DNA of 64,000 nt from Tyto alba (Eukaryota > Chordata > Aves > Strigiformes > Tytonidae): contig NW_024881295.1 of assembly GCF_018691265.1 (NCBI RefSeq), positions 21,442,243 through 21,506,242 of the forward strand, given 5' to 3'. Under the pieces are notes generated by a model. That model was not told the DNA's origin. It saw nothing but the letters and a program-made list of their open reading frames with translations, and did no database searches. Each line of letters opens with the position of its first letter. Within the stretch, counting starts at the first letter, position 1. The translations under genes were made by a program, and so were the position numbers. Of the stretch, positions 26,206 to 38,739 are shown in pieces.

Positions 26206-27209
26206 TGTCCTGGGTTGAGTGAGTGGTGGAGTTTTTTGGTGGCAGGGGAGGGGGCTATCGGGGTGGCCCCCTGTGAGAAGCTTCTCGAAGCTCCCCCAGC
26301 TCCAAGCCAGCTCCACTTCTGTTTGGGAAATTAAGCCAATCGGCTGCGCCTCTGCGATAACATATTTAAGAAGGGACATGCTGACGTGCAGTGGGACTGG
26401 TGAGGAGGAGTTGCTGCAGCTGCGTGAACACCAAGGTCAGTGGAGGAACGGAGGAAGAAAGGAGGGGGGAGGTGTGCTGGAGCAGAGACCCCCCTGTATC
26501 CTGTGGTGAGATGGCAGGGCGGCCCCCCCTGCCACCCAGGGAGATCTACGGTGGAGCAGACATCGATTTATGGCTTGTTGCTCCTGCTCTGATGATCAAG
26601 GTTCTGTGCCCGAAGAAGGCCGGGGTCTCATGGGAAAAGGCAGCCCCGCTGCTGTAATTCAGCGCTGGGAGGATTGCAGCATGCGGGGGAGTCCCACGCC
26701 AGAGCAGCTTGGGAAGGGCTGCAGCCGTGGGAGGGAATCCCGTCGGAGAAAGTTTGTGGAGGACTGTCTGTTGTGAGAGGGGGGACCGCGATGGAGCAGG
26801 GGGAACAAGTGCCAGACACTCCCCTCACCAAAGATGAAGGAAGTGGCAGCACTGACTGCACCCCCCATTCCCTGCCCCTGTGCCCCTGGGGGAGGAGGTA
26901 GAGATATCGGGAGCAGAGCTGAGCCCGGGAAGAAGGGAGGGGTGGGGGGAAGGTGTTCTCAAGATGTGGCAATGCTTCTCACTGTCCTACTCTGTTATGT
27001 GTTGTTAGTGTCTGTAATAAATGTATGTTCTTTTTTTCTTCCCCTAACGAGTCTGCCTTTTGCTCGTGACCATAAAGGGGAATTTTCTCCCCATCGCAGT
27101 CCTATCTCGAACCCCAAGCCTGGCTCTCTGTCCCTTCCCATTGCCAGAGGGGAAGGGAGAGAGAGCTGCTGCATTGTGGTTGGCTGCCAACCAGGCCCAA
27201 ACCACGACA
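26206..27209 (+). mobile_element. solo LTR of an avian endogenous retrovirus (ERVL-like)
   Basis: About 1.0 kb beginning TGTCCTGGGTTGAG and ending CCACGACA, so bounded by TG and CA. It matches, from memory, a common family of bird LTRs. Landmarks in order are a CATATTTAAG TATA-like box at 26,361-26,370, a GC-rich middle with recurring GGAGCAG words, a GGAAGAAGGGAGGGG stretch near 26,930, and AATAAA at 27,016-27,021. A T-rich stretch and a pyrimidine-rich 3' part follow. Flanking pentamers are GAGAA and GAGGT, only a partial duplication. No gag, pol or env coding sequence lies beside it, so it is a solo LTR and not a provirus. The exact family name is not certain. Confidence 0.8.
27016..27021 (+). 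promoter_or_regulatory. LTR poly(A) signal AATAAA
   Basis: Canonical hexamer in the R-like part of the LTR, followed within 15 bases by a T-rich run. Confidence 0.6.
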
Positions 27210-30200
27210 GAGGTATAAATTGCCAGGGCTATCCATGACTACAGGTTTTCTCGAAATGCCATGCCTAGAAAAAAAAATAGTAGAAATCCTAAATCACGTG
27301 GGTATTTCTAATGTCACCTCTTACTTTCCAACTTTGTTGTTTCTTCTAATCTATATTGGGAAGATCATACCTTACGGGGGACCAGAGAGGTAGCACTGGC
27401 TTCTTGAACAAGGGTGTGGATTTCCAATCCATGACTTAGAAGAACCTATCCAAATGTTGGAGATTCCTCTTTGAAGTTCCCCAAGCACAGATCAGGGTAG
27501 CCAATTAAATGTAAAGGCAATCTCCTCATCCTATAGAAAAACAATGCGGGACTGCAGTCCCACCACTGTGGAAAATCCTGGAAGAACTGTGCAAAGTATG
27601 CTGCTAAGCAAGTGGTTTGAGCTATTCTGGACTGCCTGGGAACGTGTGAGCTGGTGGGGTCACCTTGCTGGGAAACCTCCCTATTTAACACATGAGGAGC
27701 TTTGGGTCTTGCCCTGTAGGTGGAAGCTGAGACATGGTGGCAGGAGGAGCAAAGCAGTTTTCCTAAGAGATCGTGAAGACAAAATACTGGTTACAAGCTT
27801 ACCCCGAGTTCTGCCCTGACCTGGGAGAGCAATGTTGGTCAGGCTAATTGGGGGAACAGAGAATTTATGATGAGTTTCCTTGCACTGAGTGTGTGGGGCC
27901 TCTGTTTTGTGCATTTGTACTGCTGTAAACATTGAGTCAGCAGAGTCACTCCTGATTTGTATGTGCTGAAATGTTAGCAGGATCCTATCCCGTGTCCTCA
28001 GCACACTGCATTTGCACAAAGTTTTCCTTGTTAATGCATGAGGCTGCTCTGAGACATGTTCTAGGCCATCATGAGCTCTCATTTAACTTGTAATTGAGTG
28101 CGTGTTTGTCCCAGTTCAGGATTTCGCCTTCACTATATTCAATGATCTGGGACTGATCTGAGGCCTTCATCCATGTAGCTTTGCAGTTTACAGAGCAAAA
28201 ACTAAGCAGCTTCATCAAGTGGTGCCCCTCTGTGTGCATGTGTATGTGTTTACACACACGTGCGTTGTCTTTCTTTCCAGCTCCTTCTCTCCCTCCTCTT
28301 TTTCCATTTGGTTCTGCTTTGCATTTTATTTGCAATGTGTTGTCCTGTTGTGAGTATTGCTCATACATGTTGAGTTAAGGTTCCCCAAGGAGTCTGTCTG
28401 ACATTGAAAAATTAACTTTTTTATTTTTTGCACTCTCAAAGCCCTTTATTATAAGCTAGGGTTCTTGCTCCAGGGTAGTAGGATGTTGGGAAGAGCGGAA
28501 ATATGGCACTGCTGAGAATCAATTAGTATCAAAACTGCACTAGTACCCAACTGTGTGGTGATTACCCCACTCCCAGAGGCCAATGTGTTTGCAGTTTAGG
28601 TCACAAGTGAAATAAGCACGTTGAATCTCATTCTAACATGTCACTCTCTTATGGACTTTCTTCTCCACTTCTGTGCTTTCCTCTCAGTGTGTGAATTGTC
28701 CTGTTGAGAGCTGGGCAAAATATGTCTGGAAACAACAGGTGTATCCTCACCTGCAGAAAATAAGGGCGTTATCTTGCAAACACCAAACCCATTTATTTCC
28801 AAGTGTTTCAGTTTGGTGGATGGCAACAAGGGGACTTTGGTGCTACTCACAGGGAGGAAGGTGGTATCCCATCTTGAATCTACAAATCAGGCATGCTGAA
28901 CATGGAGGATTTGAGTTTGTCCTCCCTGCTCACAGCAGAGATCTGAGAGATGATGTCTTGTATACGCCATGCATGTGATTTCTTTTCCTCTAAGAGTACC
29001 TACAGCACTGGCTTTGCTTCCACACTTAAATGATTCACACATTCAACCGAAGAATTAGCTCTGATTCTGGTTACGAGGTGATCTTAATTAGTTAAGGAAA
29101 ATAGCAGCCTCTCTGAATTGCTTTGTGTGTCCCAAGGATATATTAGTGATGGTTAAGTATTCTGCCAGTCTGGAGGTGAGCAGCTTTTGGGGTTTGTTGG
29201 ATTCAAGAAAGGAACAAAGTGAGGAAGCCTCACTGGGTGAGGACCCTGCTGTATGTAACCCACAGCTTTGTCTTTAGTGGCCTCTGATCCTCTCCTACTG
29301 CTTGCAGAACTCACTTTCTGTCCTTGTTTGTCATTACACATTGGCCAGGAGGAGAGAGATCTCATTTTTACTGCAGAGCACCCAGCTCTGGCACCTAGGC
29401 CTTAATGTCAGGCAAGGAATGAAATCTATAGGAGGTACTGCCTTCCCTTCCCACGTGTCCAGTTCTGTCTACCCAAAACTGTGTCCTAATTCTGGCTGAT
29501 GGCTTTGTATGGCTGGCCACTCGCCCTTTTCTCCACAGAACACATTGCACACCCTTGTAAAGCGCCTTGATAGCTTTGTGGTACAAAAATATGCGATATA
29601 AATCCAAAGGGCATTCTTTAATGTGAGGCTGTAAAATGTGTGCAGGGCCCATACTACTTTGCCTCTTAATATTTTCCCTATTCCTCTTGTGGGCACCAAC
29701 ACAGCATCAGGGAAAATGGGATGCATGTCCCTTCTGAAACAGGGTCCTCTTCCAGATATTTAGTCTTGGGAAGATGAAGCTCTGCCTTCCCATGGGGGAA
29801 CAAATTCAGCTAGTCGTGTAGCTCAGGGTGTGGGTAATATCAGCCTGTTGCACAACAATTGCTTGACAGCTCTTCCTTGTTGCTTCAACTAATAAATGTG
29901 AGCACGCACGTGCCCAAGGGGAAGGGCCTGGCTGCTGCAGCACCAAAGCCTTGTGCTCTGCCCTGAGTTTGGGTAACAACCGGGAATGCCTCTGCCCCGG
30001 AGAGCCGGGCAAGCCCGTGGTCTAATGTACAGCAGTGGCAACTGCTTTGCTGCTGTGGATGTGAGCGTACCACCTGGTTTTCTGCTGGCCAGACCAGAGC
30101 AGCTCTTGGGCTGCAAAAAGAATCTAAAGCACTGCATCGCTTGCTCTTCTATTTGCCATAAAGTCACATGTGCATAGTTGAAGCAAACTTCGTTGGTCTG

Positions 30201-31463
30201 GATTTCCTTTCACTTTGCAGCTACGAGAAAGGCCACAAACTACTCGGGTTACTTATGGTAAAAATGAGTAAGTTTTCCTGGTACACATTTGGGTCTATTC
30301 TTGTCATGTTCAATTGCTCTCAGAGCAGGAGATGCTGGAGCCCCCTCTATTTGTGCCTGACCCTTCCAGTTGGAGCAGGGCTGTATGTGGCACTTCAGGC
30401 GACGTGTTTCGCACCAGTGGGTGAGTTCAATAAGCCTCTGAAATTTGCTAGATGCGAGCAGATCGTACATGGGGCTGGGATTTTGTTTTCTTTTTTTTTT
30501 TTTTCTGTCTCTGTGCAATTGCTGATGGAATACAGTTCCCAAGCCCCCCATCTGCAGGCCTGCTTATTTTCTCTCCTCCAAACCTTTTCTTTGTAGGTCA
30601 AGATGGAGAACAATGGGGACCAATGGTCTGAAACTGAGCAAAGCAGGGGAAAAACTAGGCTAGATGTCAGCAACAGTTTCATAACTGATGGAAACAAATA
30701 TGGGAGCATTTGCCCCTGGGAAGAGGCTGAATCTTTTTTCAACAGACTCAAATGAGGCAATGCAAAGGAGGAGAACTCTGTTAAAATTAGAGGGAGGGGA
30801 AAAAAGGGGATTTGCTGGCATGACTTTGTCTGGAGGAACTCTCACAGTCTGTCCTGCCTGTTAATTCAGTACAAATTGAAGACTTGATTAATAGGGTATT
30901 TTCTGTTAGAGAGGCTTCAGCATATGGTCTTCCATACTCAAATGTGCAAGGTCACCTGATTAATTAGAACCTCAGGTGCTGCCTAACCTCTGGGGGGATG
31001 TCTGAAAAGAGCAGATAGCTGTGAAGGGTCTGGCATGAGCATTTTAAACTGAGCCTTAGCTGACATTTGCAGTGTAGAAAACAAGCGCTTTGCCAAACCT
31101 TGTCTGAACATCGGCAGTGGCTGGAGACTTGCACCTGGTCGAGTTACAGTACAAAAATTTGCACAGTGTTAGTGTTGAGCCCTGATAGCTCTATTTAAGG
31201 CTGATATTTATGAAGCAACTGGAATAACACGTTGGGTGTAGTGGTAACTGTGCTCCTCTCTGGCACTTGAATTTAGACTTGGAGTTTGTTCAGGCTTTTG
31301 GCCAGGACATCAGCTGTTTGCAAAGGGGCAAACCAGGGCTGTGATAGTGGTTCTGACCACCCCTGGGAGCAGAGCTCCACCTGACCTTGGGATTGTCCTC
31401 AGACCTACACCAGCAGATTTCTAATGTGTCTTCTTCCCCCTTGACTATATCTCCCCCACCTTT
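27210..31463. other. intergenic sequence between the LTR and the AKR1D1 3' flank
   Basis: No gene recognised. Contains a GT/AC-rich imperfect inverted repeat near 28,231-28,265 and open frames up to 142 codons (30,168-30,596) without family resemblance. Confidence 0.65.
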
Positions 31464-31469
31464 TTTATT
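31464..31469 (-). promoter_or_regulatory. candidate distal poly(A) signal AATAAA for AKR1D1
   Basis: A canonical AATAAA on the minus strand about 1.7 kb past the stop codon, followed by a G-rich stretch. It would give a 3' UTR nearer in size to the long one recalled for the human transcript. It competes with the ATTAAA at 33,091-33,096. Confidence 0.35.
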
Positions 31470-33090
31470 TCTTCCTCTGATTTAAGTGGGCAGTGGAATA
31501 AAATGGCAAATGCCCTTGGATATCCTCCAGTAAGCAGAATACTTCTCTGTTGACACAGCTTTACAAACGGGTTTATAAATTCTAAGTGGAGGCCACCACT
31601 CGGTGAAGGGGCCTGATTTCTCCAGTGGTGCCCTCTGAGCTCATCCAGGGATGCGTTGGCACTAGACCCATCCGGGAGCCCTGCCTGTTCCTCCTGTGAA
31701 ATGGTCACCCCTGTACCTCTTTGCCTCAGCTGAGGAGCACACCCTGACCCAAAAGAAGCGTCTCCATGAACTGTACGCTCTGGTGTTTTCCTGTTCCAGT
31801 CACTCCAGGCATAATAAATAGCAATGGTAATAAATAAAAGCAAGTGCTATAGACTGAAGGTCACGTATAACCTATTTTCCGAGGGCAGTATGTGCATTTC
31901 AGTACATGAAGTACTCTGTGTAAGATTTAGTTTCTTCTCCAATACCCCTCTAGTGTATCCCCCTCTGTGGTAGGAGTGCTTGTGTACAGGAGGGAGGGGA
32001 AGTAGCCTTCTGCAGATGTGGGTATAGGCTGTCGCACCTACAGGTTGCAAAACTTGTTGAGCAAACAGGTGATCTGAAAAAGATTCATGTTGAAGGAGCT
32101 GGGCTCCTTTACTCTGGTGCTCGTGCTTCTGCCCCCATGTTTCTGAGAGTTGAGGACAGATTGAAGAAAATGTCCAGGTTTTAGCCTAGCTCCTTCTGCC
32201 CGATTCCTACCCTTTCTTGGACCTGCCAGTGTTCTGCAGTCTCAAAACACCATAGAAAGTTGTATTTAACAAGGTACAACTTTCTCCTCTTTTAAAATTC
32301 AGCTTCCTAATTCAGTATTGTCATGGTCAGGAGTTTATACAAAAGACTGTAAGAATTTTGAGGTGAACAGAAGTTTTCTTAGGTGAGTATCAGTTTGGGG
32401 AGCAGGAAAGAAGTTTATGGGATTTTTAATCTTATGAGATGAGGCTCTCATTAGTGTTAGCTCCAGGATGGCTCCAGGCTGAATATGCAACACTATCCAA
32501 TACCATCTTCCTATAGCAGCACAAATATAGATGCAATACTCATACGCTCTGCTGTGTTTCACTGAGGTTCTTAGCTGAGGTGGGGTTGGGGGAGGTATGA
32601 ACATGGTCATAACGCTTTAGGGCTTGAACTAGTCGCTAGCTGGGGTGTGTTGATGGAATGCAGCTCGTGTATGCAGCTGAAGAATACCCTGGTCAGAGTG
32701 AAACAGGATTCACTGCATGAAGCAGTGAATCTACCTATCTATATATCGATATACATATGTGTGTATATATGTATCTCAAATCCAGCTAGTTCCCCGCACC
32801 TTCCTCTCACTTGAGTTGTGAAACAAAATTATACTGCTTCACATCTACTGAAGCAGAACTTCTTGTTTCAAATTCAGTGAAGACTGTGCCATTGAGTGAA
32901 AATGATTTGGCTTGAGCTAGTGAGCCTGTTTTCAGGAGATACCTTCAATTTTATCAGCTGTCAGTTTTGAAGCTTCAGTGCTCAGAGTTAAAGCCTCCTA
33001 AGCCAAAACCACAGATTCAACAGGTTAAATAAGTTTGCTCATCAGTAGCAATAAGAGACTGATAAGACAAGAGGAAGGAAATGTAATATT
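31470..33090 (-). other. possible AKR1D1 3' UTR or 3' flank
   Basis: Between the two candidate poly(A) signals. It contains an AT dinucleotide-rich stretch (32,731-32,775) and no recognisable gene on either strand. Whether it is transcribed depends on which signal is used. Confidence 0.4.
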
Positions 33091-33096
33091 TTTAAT
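33091..33096 (-). promoter_or_regulatory. candidate proximal poly(A) signal ATTAAA for AKR1D1
   Basis: ATTAAA on the minus strand about 105 bases after the stop codon. A pyrimidine-rich stretch (about 33,060-33,080) follows in gene sense and could serve as a downstream element. It would give a very short 3' UTR. Its use is inferred only. Confidence 0.35.
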
Positions 33097-33198
33097 GCAG
33101 ATTTGAACAATCTTCCATGAAGTCAAAGCACCAAACGTTGGGTCTCTTTCAGTGATGTCTAACACTGAGTTAGGAACCTGCCCGGCCACACCTTGTGT

Positions 33199-33241
33199 TC
33201 AGTACTCGTCGTTGAAGGGATACTCTGGATGGTCACGCCAC
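33199..33241 (-). CDS. AKR1D1: AKR1D1 exon 9, C-terminal coding part (43 bp, residues 313-326 plus stop)
   Basis: After a CACAG acceptor, the first G completes Met313. Then come 13 codons [13 protein letters not shown] and TGA at 33201-33199. This tail is characteristic of AKR1D1 orthologues. It was found 3.7 kb from exon 8 by matching the split codon phase and the conserved end. Confidence 0.96.
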
Positions 33242-36200
33242 CTGTGGATAGGTCAGATTGAACAAGTGAGCTTCTCGGGTGAAGCAGGATATCGCATCAC
33301 TCATGCAGTTGCCCTGTGCCTAGCAAACCTCTTTCTTGCAATATACACGTGGCCTTCATGGAAGGCTCTTCCGTTCTTCAGAAACTGTCTGCTCCGAATA
33401 ATCTTTCCTGTGGAGCTGGAAGGAAACCTGTGCATTTAAGGAGAAGCCAGTAGAGAACCATTTTTCAGGCCTACAGACTATCTGCCTTAAGGACAGATGG
33501 GAAAAACCAAGAAGAGTTTGGATATCAGCTATGCTCGCTGTTTAACTCAAGTTAGTAGAAGTGTTGTAGGGAAGGGGGGTGGCTTCACTATGTGTGCGTT
33601 GTGGAAAGGGAAGACTTCTTTGCTCAAATTTCCTGAAAGACCCTCAGAAATAAGGGCTATATTTGAAGGAGAGGTGGAGACACCAGACTGTACTACTTTG
33701 GCTTAGGCGCTCAGAGCGAGCGTGAACAGGTCTGGGTCTGGTATGGTGCTTTCTCCAAGTGCTGTCATATCTAGGCTAGGTCTGGCTGTCCACTAGCTCA
33801 GCCTAGACGTAGATGCTCTGCCAGGTTAGTAGCACAAGTGGCAGAGAATTTACAAAGAAACTTCAGGGTGACCCAGTTCAGGGGAGAAAGGGATGTTCAT
33901 GGCCACATACTACCAAAGGTAGAGGCACTTCAGGCTTCGTTTAAAAAACTGCATGCTCAGGGAACATGCAGGATCCTTATAAAAGGCAAGAAGAAAATTC
34001 CCAGGGTCAACTGCAGGTGAAAAAATAACATTATGTTTGCCCATTATTGGCGCTTGAGAGAGAGGTAGTTGGTGGGTTTTTTTGTTGTGGGTTTTCTTGT
34101 TTGTTTGTTGAGAAGATGATGCTAAACCACAAGCCCTGACTTGACAAACACTTTCCATTACTAAAGTCAAAAATTTCTGATGAGCATTCTCAGGTGCACC
34201 ATGGCAGCTGGCTGTCTTGCCTTACAGCAGAGCACAACAAATACTGGCATTTATCCCAGCTGTGAATCGTTCCAGTTTGGGGAGGATACATTTCACAATA
34301 TTGAAGTTAACTAACTGGAAGGCATCAAACATTTTGAATTGGTTGTGTCAAAACATTTCATTCCAATATTCAGCCAAGCTGAAGTGTTTAAACAGTAACA
34401 GATTGAGTTGGTAAGAAAAAAAAAAAAAAAAAAAAGCCACAACACTTTGGCTTGTTTGGTTTCAGTATAATTTGACTGTGTCTTAGTTGCCAGTGTCATA
34501 ATCTCTACTTTCCATCTATGGAGTTTGCTAATCAGATCTCACATGTTAAAAGGTCTGAGTCGTTTGAGTGAAAATGATTCACTCGGAGAGTCAGTGCAGG
34601 TTGGAATAACTGGTAAGGAAGAATACCCATAGCAGAGACTGGGAGCACAAGATAAGCACACAGATTAATGTAAAACTTGCCCAGCACAGTAGTTCTAGAT
34701 TTCTCCAGGGGGAGAAGAAACCATTTCAGACTGAGATTTCCTGAAGTACTAATATTTTTACAAAACCTCCATTTTCTGCTCAGATGCTTACCTTGCTAAC
34801 TCATTCCACTAATTGCAGTGTCCTGCTCCTATGGGCTTACTCACACCACCAGAATAACAGACTTGCATACAGTATTCATGGTAGCTGATAACTGGAAGAG
34901 CCAGAGGAAAGCTGGATTTTTCCATTCCTGCTGGCATTTGCATCACGGTAGTTGAAGGTTTTGCACCAAGCTGACTAACCAGAAGTCTTTCTGAATGATG
35001 GGTTGACTTTTTCAAACACATATAACCAGATGAAATAAGAAATCTCTATGCTGGTAACTCATCTGTTGCAGTGTCAATTCCAGACACTTCAGTGAGAACA
35101 CATAGTAAGCAGATACATATTTAGCTGCTCCTTACATGGCAACATCACTTTTCTGAGAAGGCATTTTTCACTGTTGAGGTCAGACTGTATTTAAGCATTT
35201 TCCCCAAACATGGCACTCCTGTGAAAAACAGAGCTGGCAATGTCCATCCTATGCATCCTATTTTCCCTGTCCTCAGTGGCCTCCTGTAACCAAATTCAAT
35301 CTAATAAAACAAAACATTTAATTTATTAGGTTCTGGATTGGTGGTTTAGAAAGTTGTTCTGTGGGGATTTGCATCCTTTAACTTTGCTTCTAGAAAAGGC
35401 TCTTGCATTTGCACCAAGGTTATGTTTCAGGTATACACTCACTAGAAGCTTAAATTATGTAATAGATGAACGTAGCTATGAAAACCCAAACTTCAAATAC
35501 CAAAACACACATACTCATCTGCTAGGCCACATGTGAGAAGCCTTCTGGAACTAAGTGCTTCTAATTGATGTAAGGCTATTTTAAGTTTTAAGAAACTAAA
35601 GCTTCAGAGCACCTGGCTGAGCTTAAATGTGAAAGATGAATTCCATTCTGATGCTTTTAACTTAGTTCACATTTCCTAGCATACTTATGCAGCACATAAG
35701 TGGTTTATTTGTTCCTTTGCAACATTCCCCCCATCTTTTGAGCAATGTTCAATGTTTTAGAGTGTTATTGATGCTGCTTTCCTACTTTTCATTATTTTTA
35801 GCACTTGAGCATGCTACAGTTTGGCAGGACAGATAATCCAAGGTAACAAGAGAAATGCGTGGAAATGAATCTCTAGCATTTGGCTACACATTGAGTGCCC
35901 TGAAATGGGGAAAGCATAGTTTGGCCTTAAACTGCAGATGCTCTTGAGCTGAAGGTAAAACAAATGGTCTCATTCTCAACAAATGGTATTGGGTCAGCCT
36001 GAGCCTTTCGGGGTAGTGCAGCCTTCAGGTGAAGCAAAAATACATTGGATGGTAAGGTTTAGATCACAAGCAGCAAGGGACCAAACCTTGTTAGTTCTCA
36101 GAAGAGATAATTAGGAAGCAGTCTAGCAGTCAAGCAAACTGCATGGTTTTCTGCTTTCCATATAAGAAGGTACAACTCAAGATGACAGAAGGAGAGGAGA

Positions 36201-38708
36201 TGGCTGAAGACAACTTCAGAGGAAAGACCAAAACAAAGTCTCTGACTATTTGTGGTCACTAAGAGGTATCATCTTTTATGAGGACATTAGGTACTCACTC
36301 AACCCAGGACAAGTAGGCAAATTTTCGTGTTCTGATCAAAGTATTAAGCAAGAAGGATCAAAGTTCTCCTTAAATTAGCCCTGTGGTTTCATGTAGCAGT
36401 GTTCTTAATCCTTAGCCTTCCAAATGGCAATTTAGGACAAGTTGTCTCTGGAAACACTAGGTTCACAATCTATAAGCCATTGTACTTGAACAACAACAAG
36501 GCTGGCTGAGCACTGGAAGTGAAGGTGAGGAGGAGGGGAAAGGCAATAAAGTGCTACTTTTTGAATTTCACCTCTGATATCCACATTGCTGGACAGGGGC
36601 GATGCTATACCTTGTCAGTGGCTGAGACTCATTACAACATATAGCAAAAAGTGTTAAAGGAGAAGGAGCGAAGATGGAATAGCCAGATACAATCACTTTC
36701 TACTAGGTGGGCTTTTGACATCTGAGCAAGTTATTGCATACTTATATTTGCAACGGGCCTGGGAGTGTATTCTGGTTGCATTAAAGACCTCTCATATTTA
36801 AGCCTTACCTTAAAATAAGGTTGTTTATACAAAAATGAATATTAAAAGTGTGTGGGGTTTTTTTTTTGTTTTTTTTTTTTTTTTTTAAATCATCTGAAAA
36901 TAATTCCTCCTGGACTTACATTAACAGTTCCACATAACGAACGTTTTTGTTCAGGGCTTCAATCTCCTTCATCTCTTTCTCAGTAAGGGAGAAGTCAAAG
37001 ATCTAATGGAAGGAGATGTTAGGCATAAGTCAACATTTCTTGTCATAATCAACATTCATATGTTCCAGATTCCAGAAGTACAATCCCCTCTCCTATGCCC
37101 CCCACAAATCCATACCTGCATTTATAGGAAAGTTTTGAGGATATGAATAAGTCCAGTCAGTTTCTTACAGTCTTTTGCAAGAAGGGAAAGGTACTCTGGC
37201 AAGTCCTGGGCCACCAGCTTTGAAAGAAATATATTGGCAGGGGAAGCAGGGAGCAGTGTGGGTGTTGAGTGCTGCGAGGGACAGGAACAAATTCTTCGTC
37301 TTGTTTGGGTGTGGTGGTCAAGCCAGATGCTTTCTGGTGGTGTGCTTATGAGCCTTTCTGGCACTCCTGTATGCAGCAACCCTTCCCTAATAAAGTTGCC
37401 CCGTATCTGAAGAGTGGGCAGAACAAGTCAGTTGGTCCTGCACACCTACAGCCAGCAACCTTGAGCTGCTGACCTACTGAATAGCTTCATCTTGCTTGTG
37501 CTGCTCACTGCAGCAACTGGTGCTCTGGGATACACCACCAGCTGGAACTTTAGCTACTCCAGAGGATTAAAAGAAACTAAAATTTCCCATCTGCTTTGCT
37601 CTATTATTGTCATATCATGGTACTATTAAGTGATGGGGACAAAAAGCATCACAAGTGGCAAGCTTGACACCGGTCAAGCCTTGTGTCTACAGAAAGAAAT
37701 GGGAAGATTGCCTCCTGGAGGGGCTAAGCCCACGTAAGTGAATTCATCCATGCACCTTTGGAGTATGAATTTACCTGGAAATTCTCTCTGATGCGTTGTG
37801 GATTGAAGCTTTTTGGGATGACCACCACCCCTCGCTGGATGCTGAAACGCAAAGCAACCTGTGCAGCTGTTTTGTTGTATTTTTTTCCAATGGCATTCAG
37901 CACAGGATCCTTCAGTAAAGGAGGGGAGGACACATTTACCCTGGAAGAAAATTGGAAAAAAACTGAAAAACCCTCTTCTTATCTTTAGCGTCAAAATATA
38001 GAGGCATCTACTTTTTTTTTGTGGGCAGAATACTCCACCTTTTTGACAAGTAGTGTGAGAGACGGGAGAAAAGCTTTGGTATTTAGGTTAGTGGGCTGTC
38101 AAAGGCAACTTCCTATGTGCTGCCCTAACACTGAGTTTATTCTTCACCGAAGCCTTGACATTCCCAGTTACAGACACTTGTTTTCTGTTAGAGGACACCT
38201 AAGGTGACCTCCTATGTAGACACCTGGCATTTTTTGATGATGGCATGCAGTAAGAGTGTTGCAAGTTTACATTCGCAACAACGATGTTTAGACACGGATG
38301 TTCAAAGCTACTTTGAAAAATGGGGACAAAGATATTTTGCCCAGAGACACAGCAGTGGAGAACTATTATTCTTTTCGTGGATATTGTCCTTCTATTGGAA
38401 AGTAACATGGGGACTTACCAGGTTTCATCCCTTGAGGTTCCCAATGGGCTGTACCCAACAATAACAATGTCGTGTTGTCTGCAAAATTCTAAGAGCTTGG
38501 GTTGAGTGAAATAGGGATGGCATTCAACCTACAAGAGTAATGTAGAACGAATGATTAATCAACGGGACCAGATACAGAAGCAGATGGTGCCCCAAAATTT
38601 GAGAGCTACAGACCAGGTGCTTTCAGGAAAGGATACGTGTAACTTAAGGAATAGGAAAATTCGATCTACAGTTACTGTTCTAAATTGTACATTGGCGGGT
38701 GATGGATT

Positions 38709-38739
<31 letters not shown>

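Larger units (their letters stand above)
33242..36919 (-). other. AKR1D1 intron 8 (about 3.7 kb)
   Basis: Non-coding between exons 8 and 9, with GT at 36919-36918 and AG at 33243-33242. It includes A20 at 34,416-34,435 and the T-rich tract at 36,858-36,886. No other gene or transposon was recognised. Confidence 0.85.

Noticed and set aside
26834..27238. 134-codon plus-strand open frame
   Set aside because: Lies within and runs past the solo LTR; GC-rich LTR sequence gives chance open frames.
30168..30596. 142-codon plus-strand open frame
   Set aside because: No domain, no repeat or homologue recognised, typical of chance frames in this window.
1..31463. TRIM24 or another neighbouring gene's exons
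   Set aside because: Expected by mammalian gene order, but no RING, B-box, PHD or bromodomain exon was recognised on either strand.
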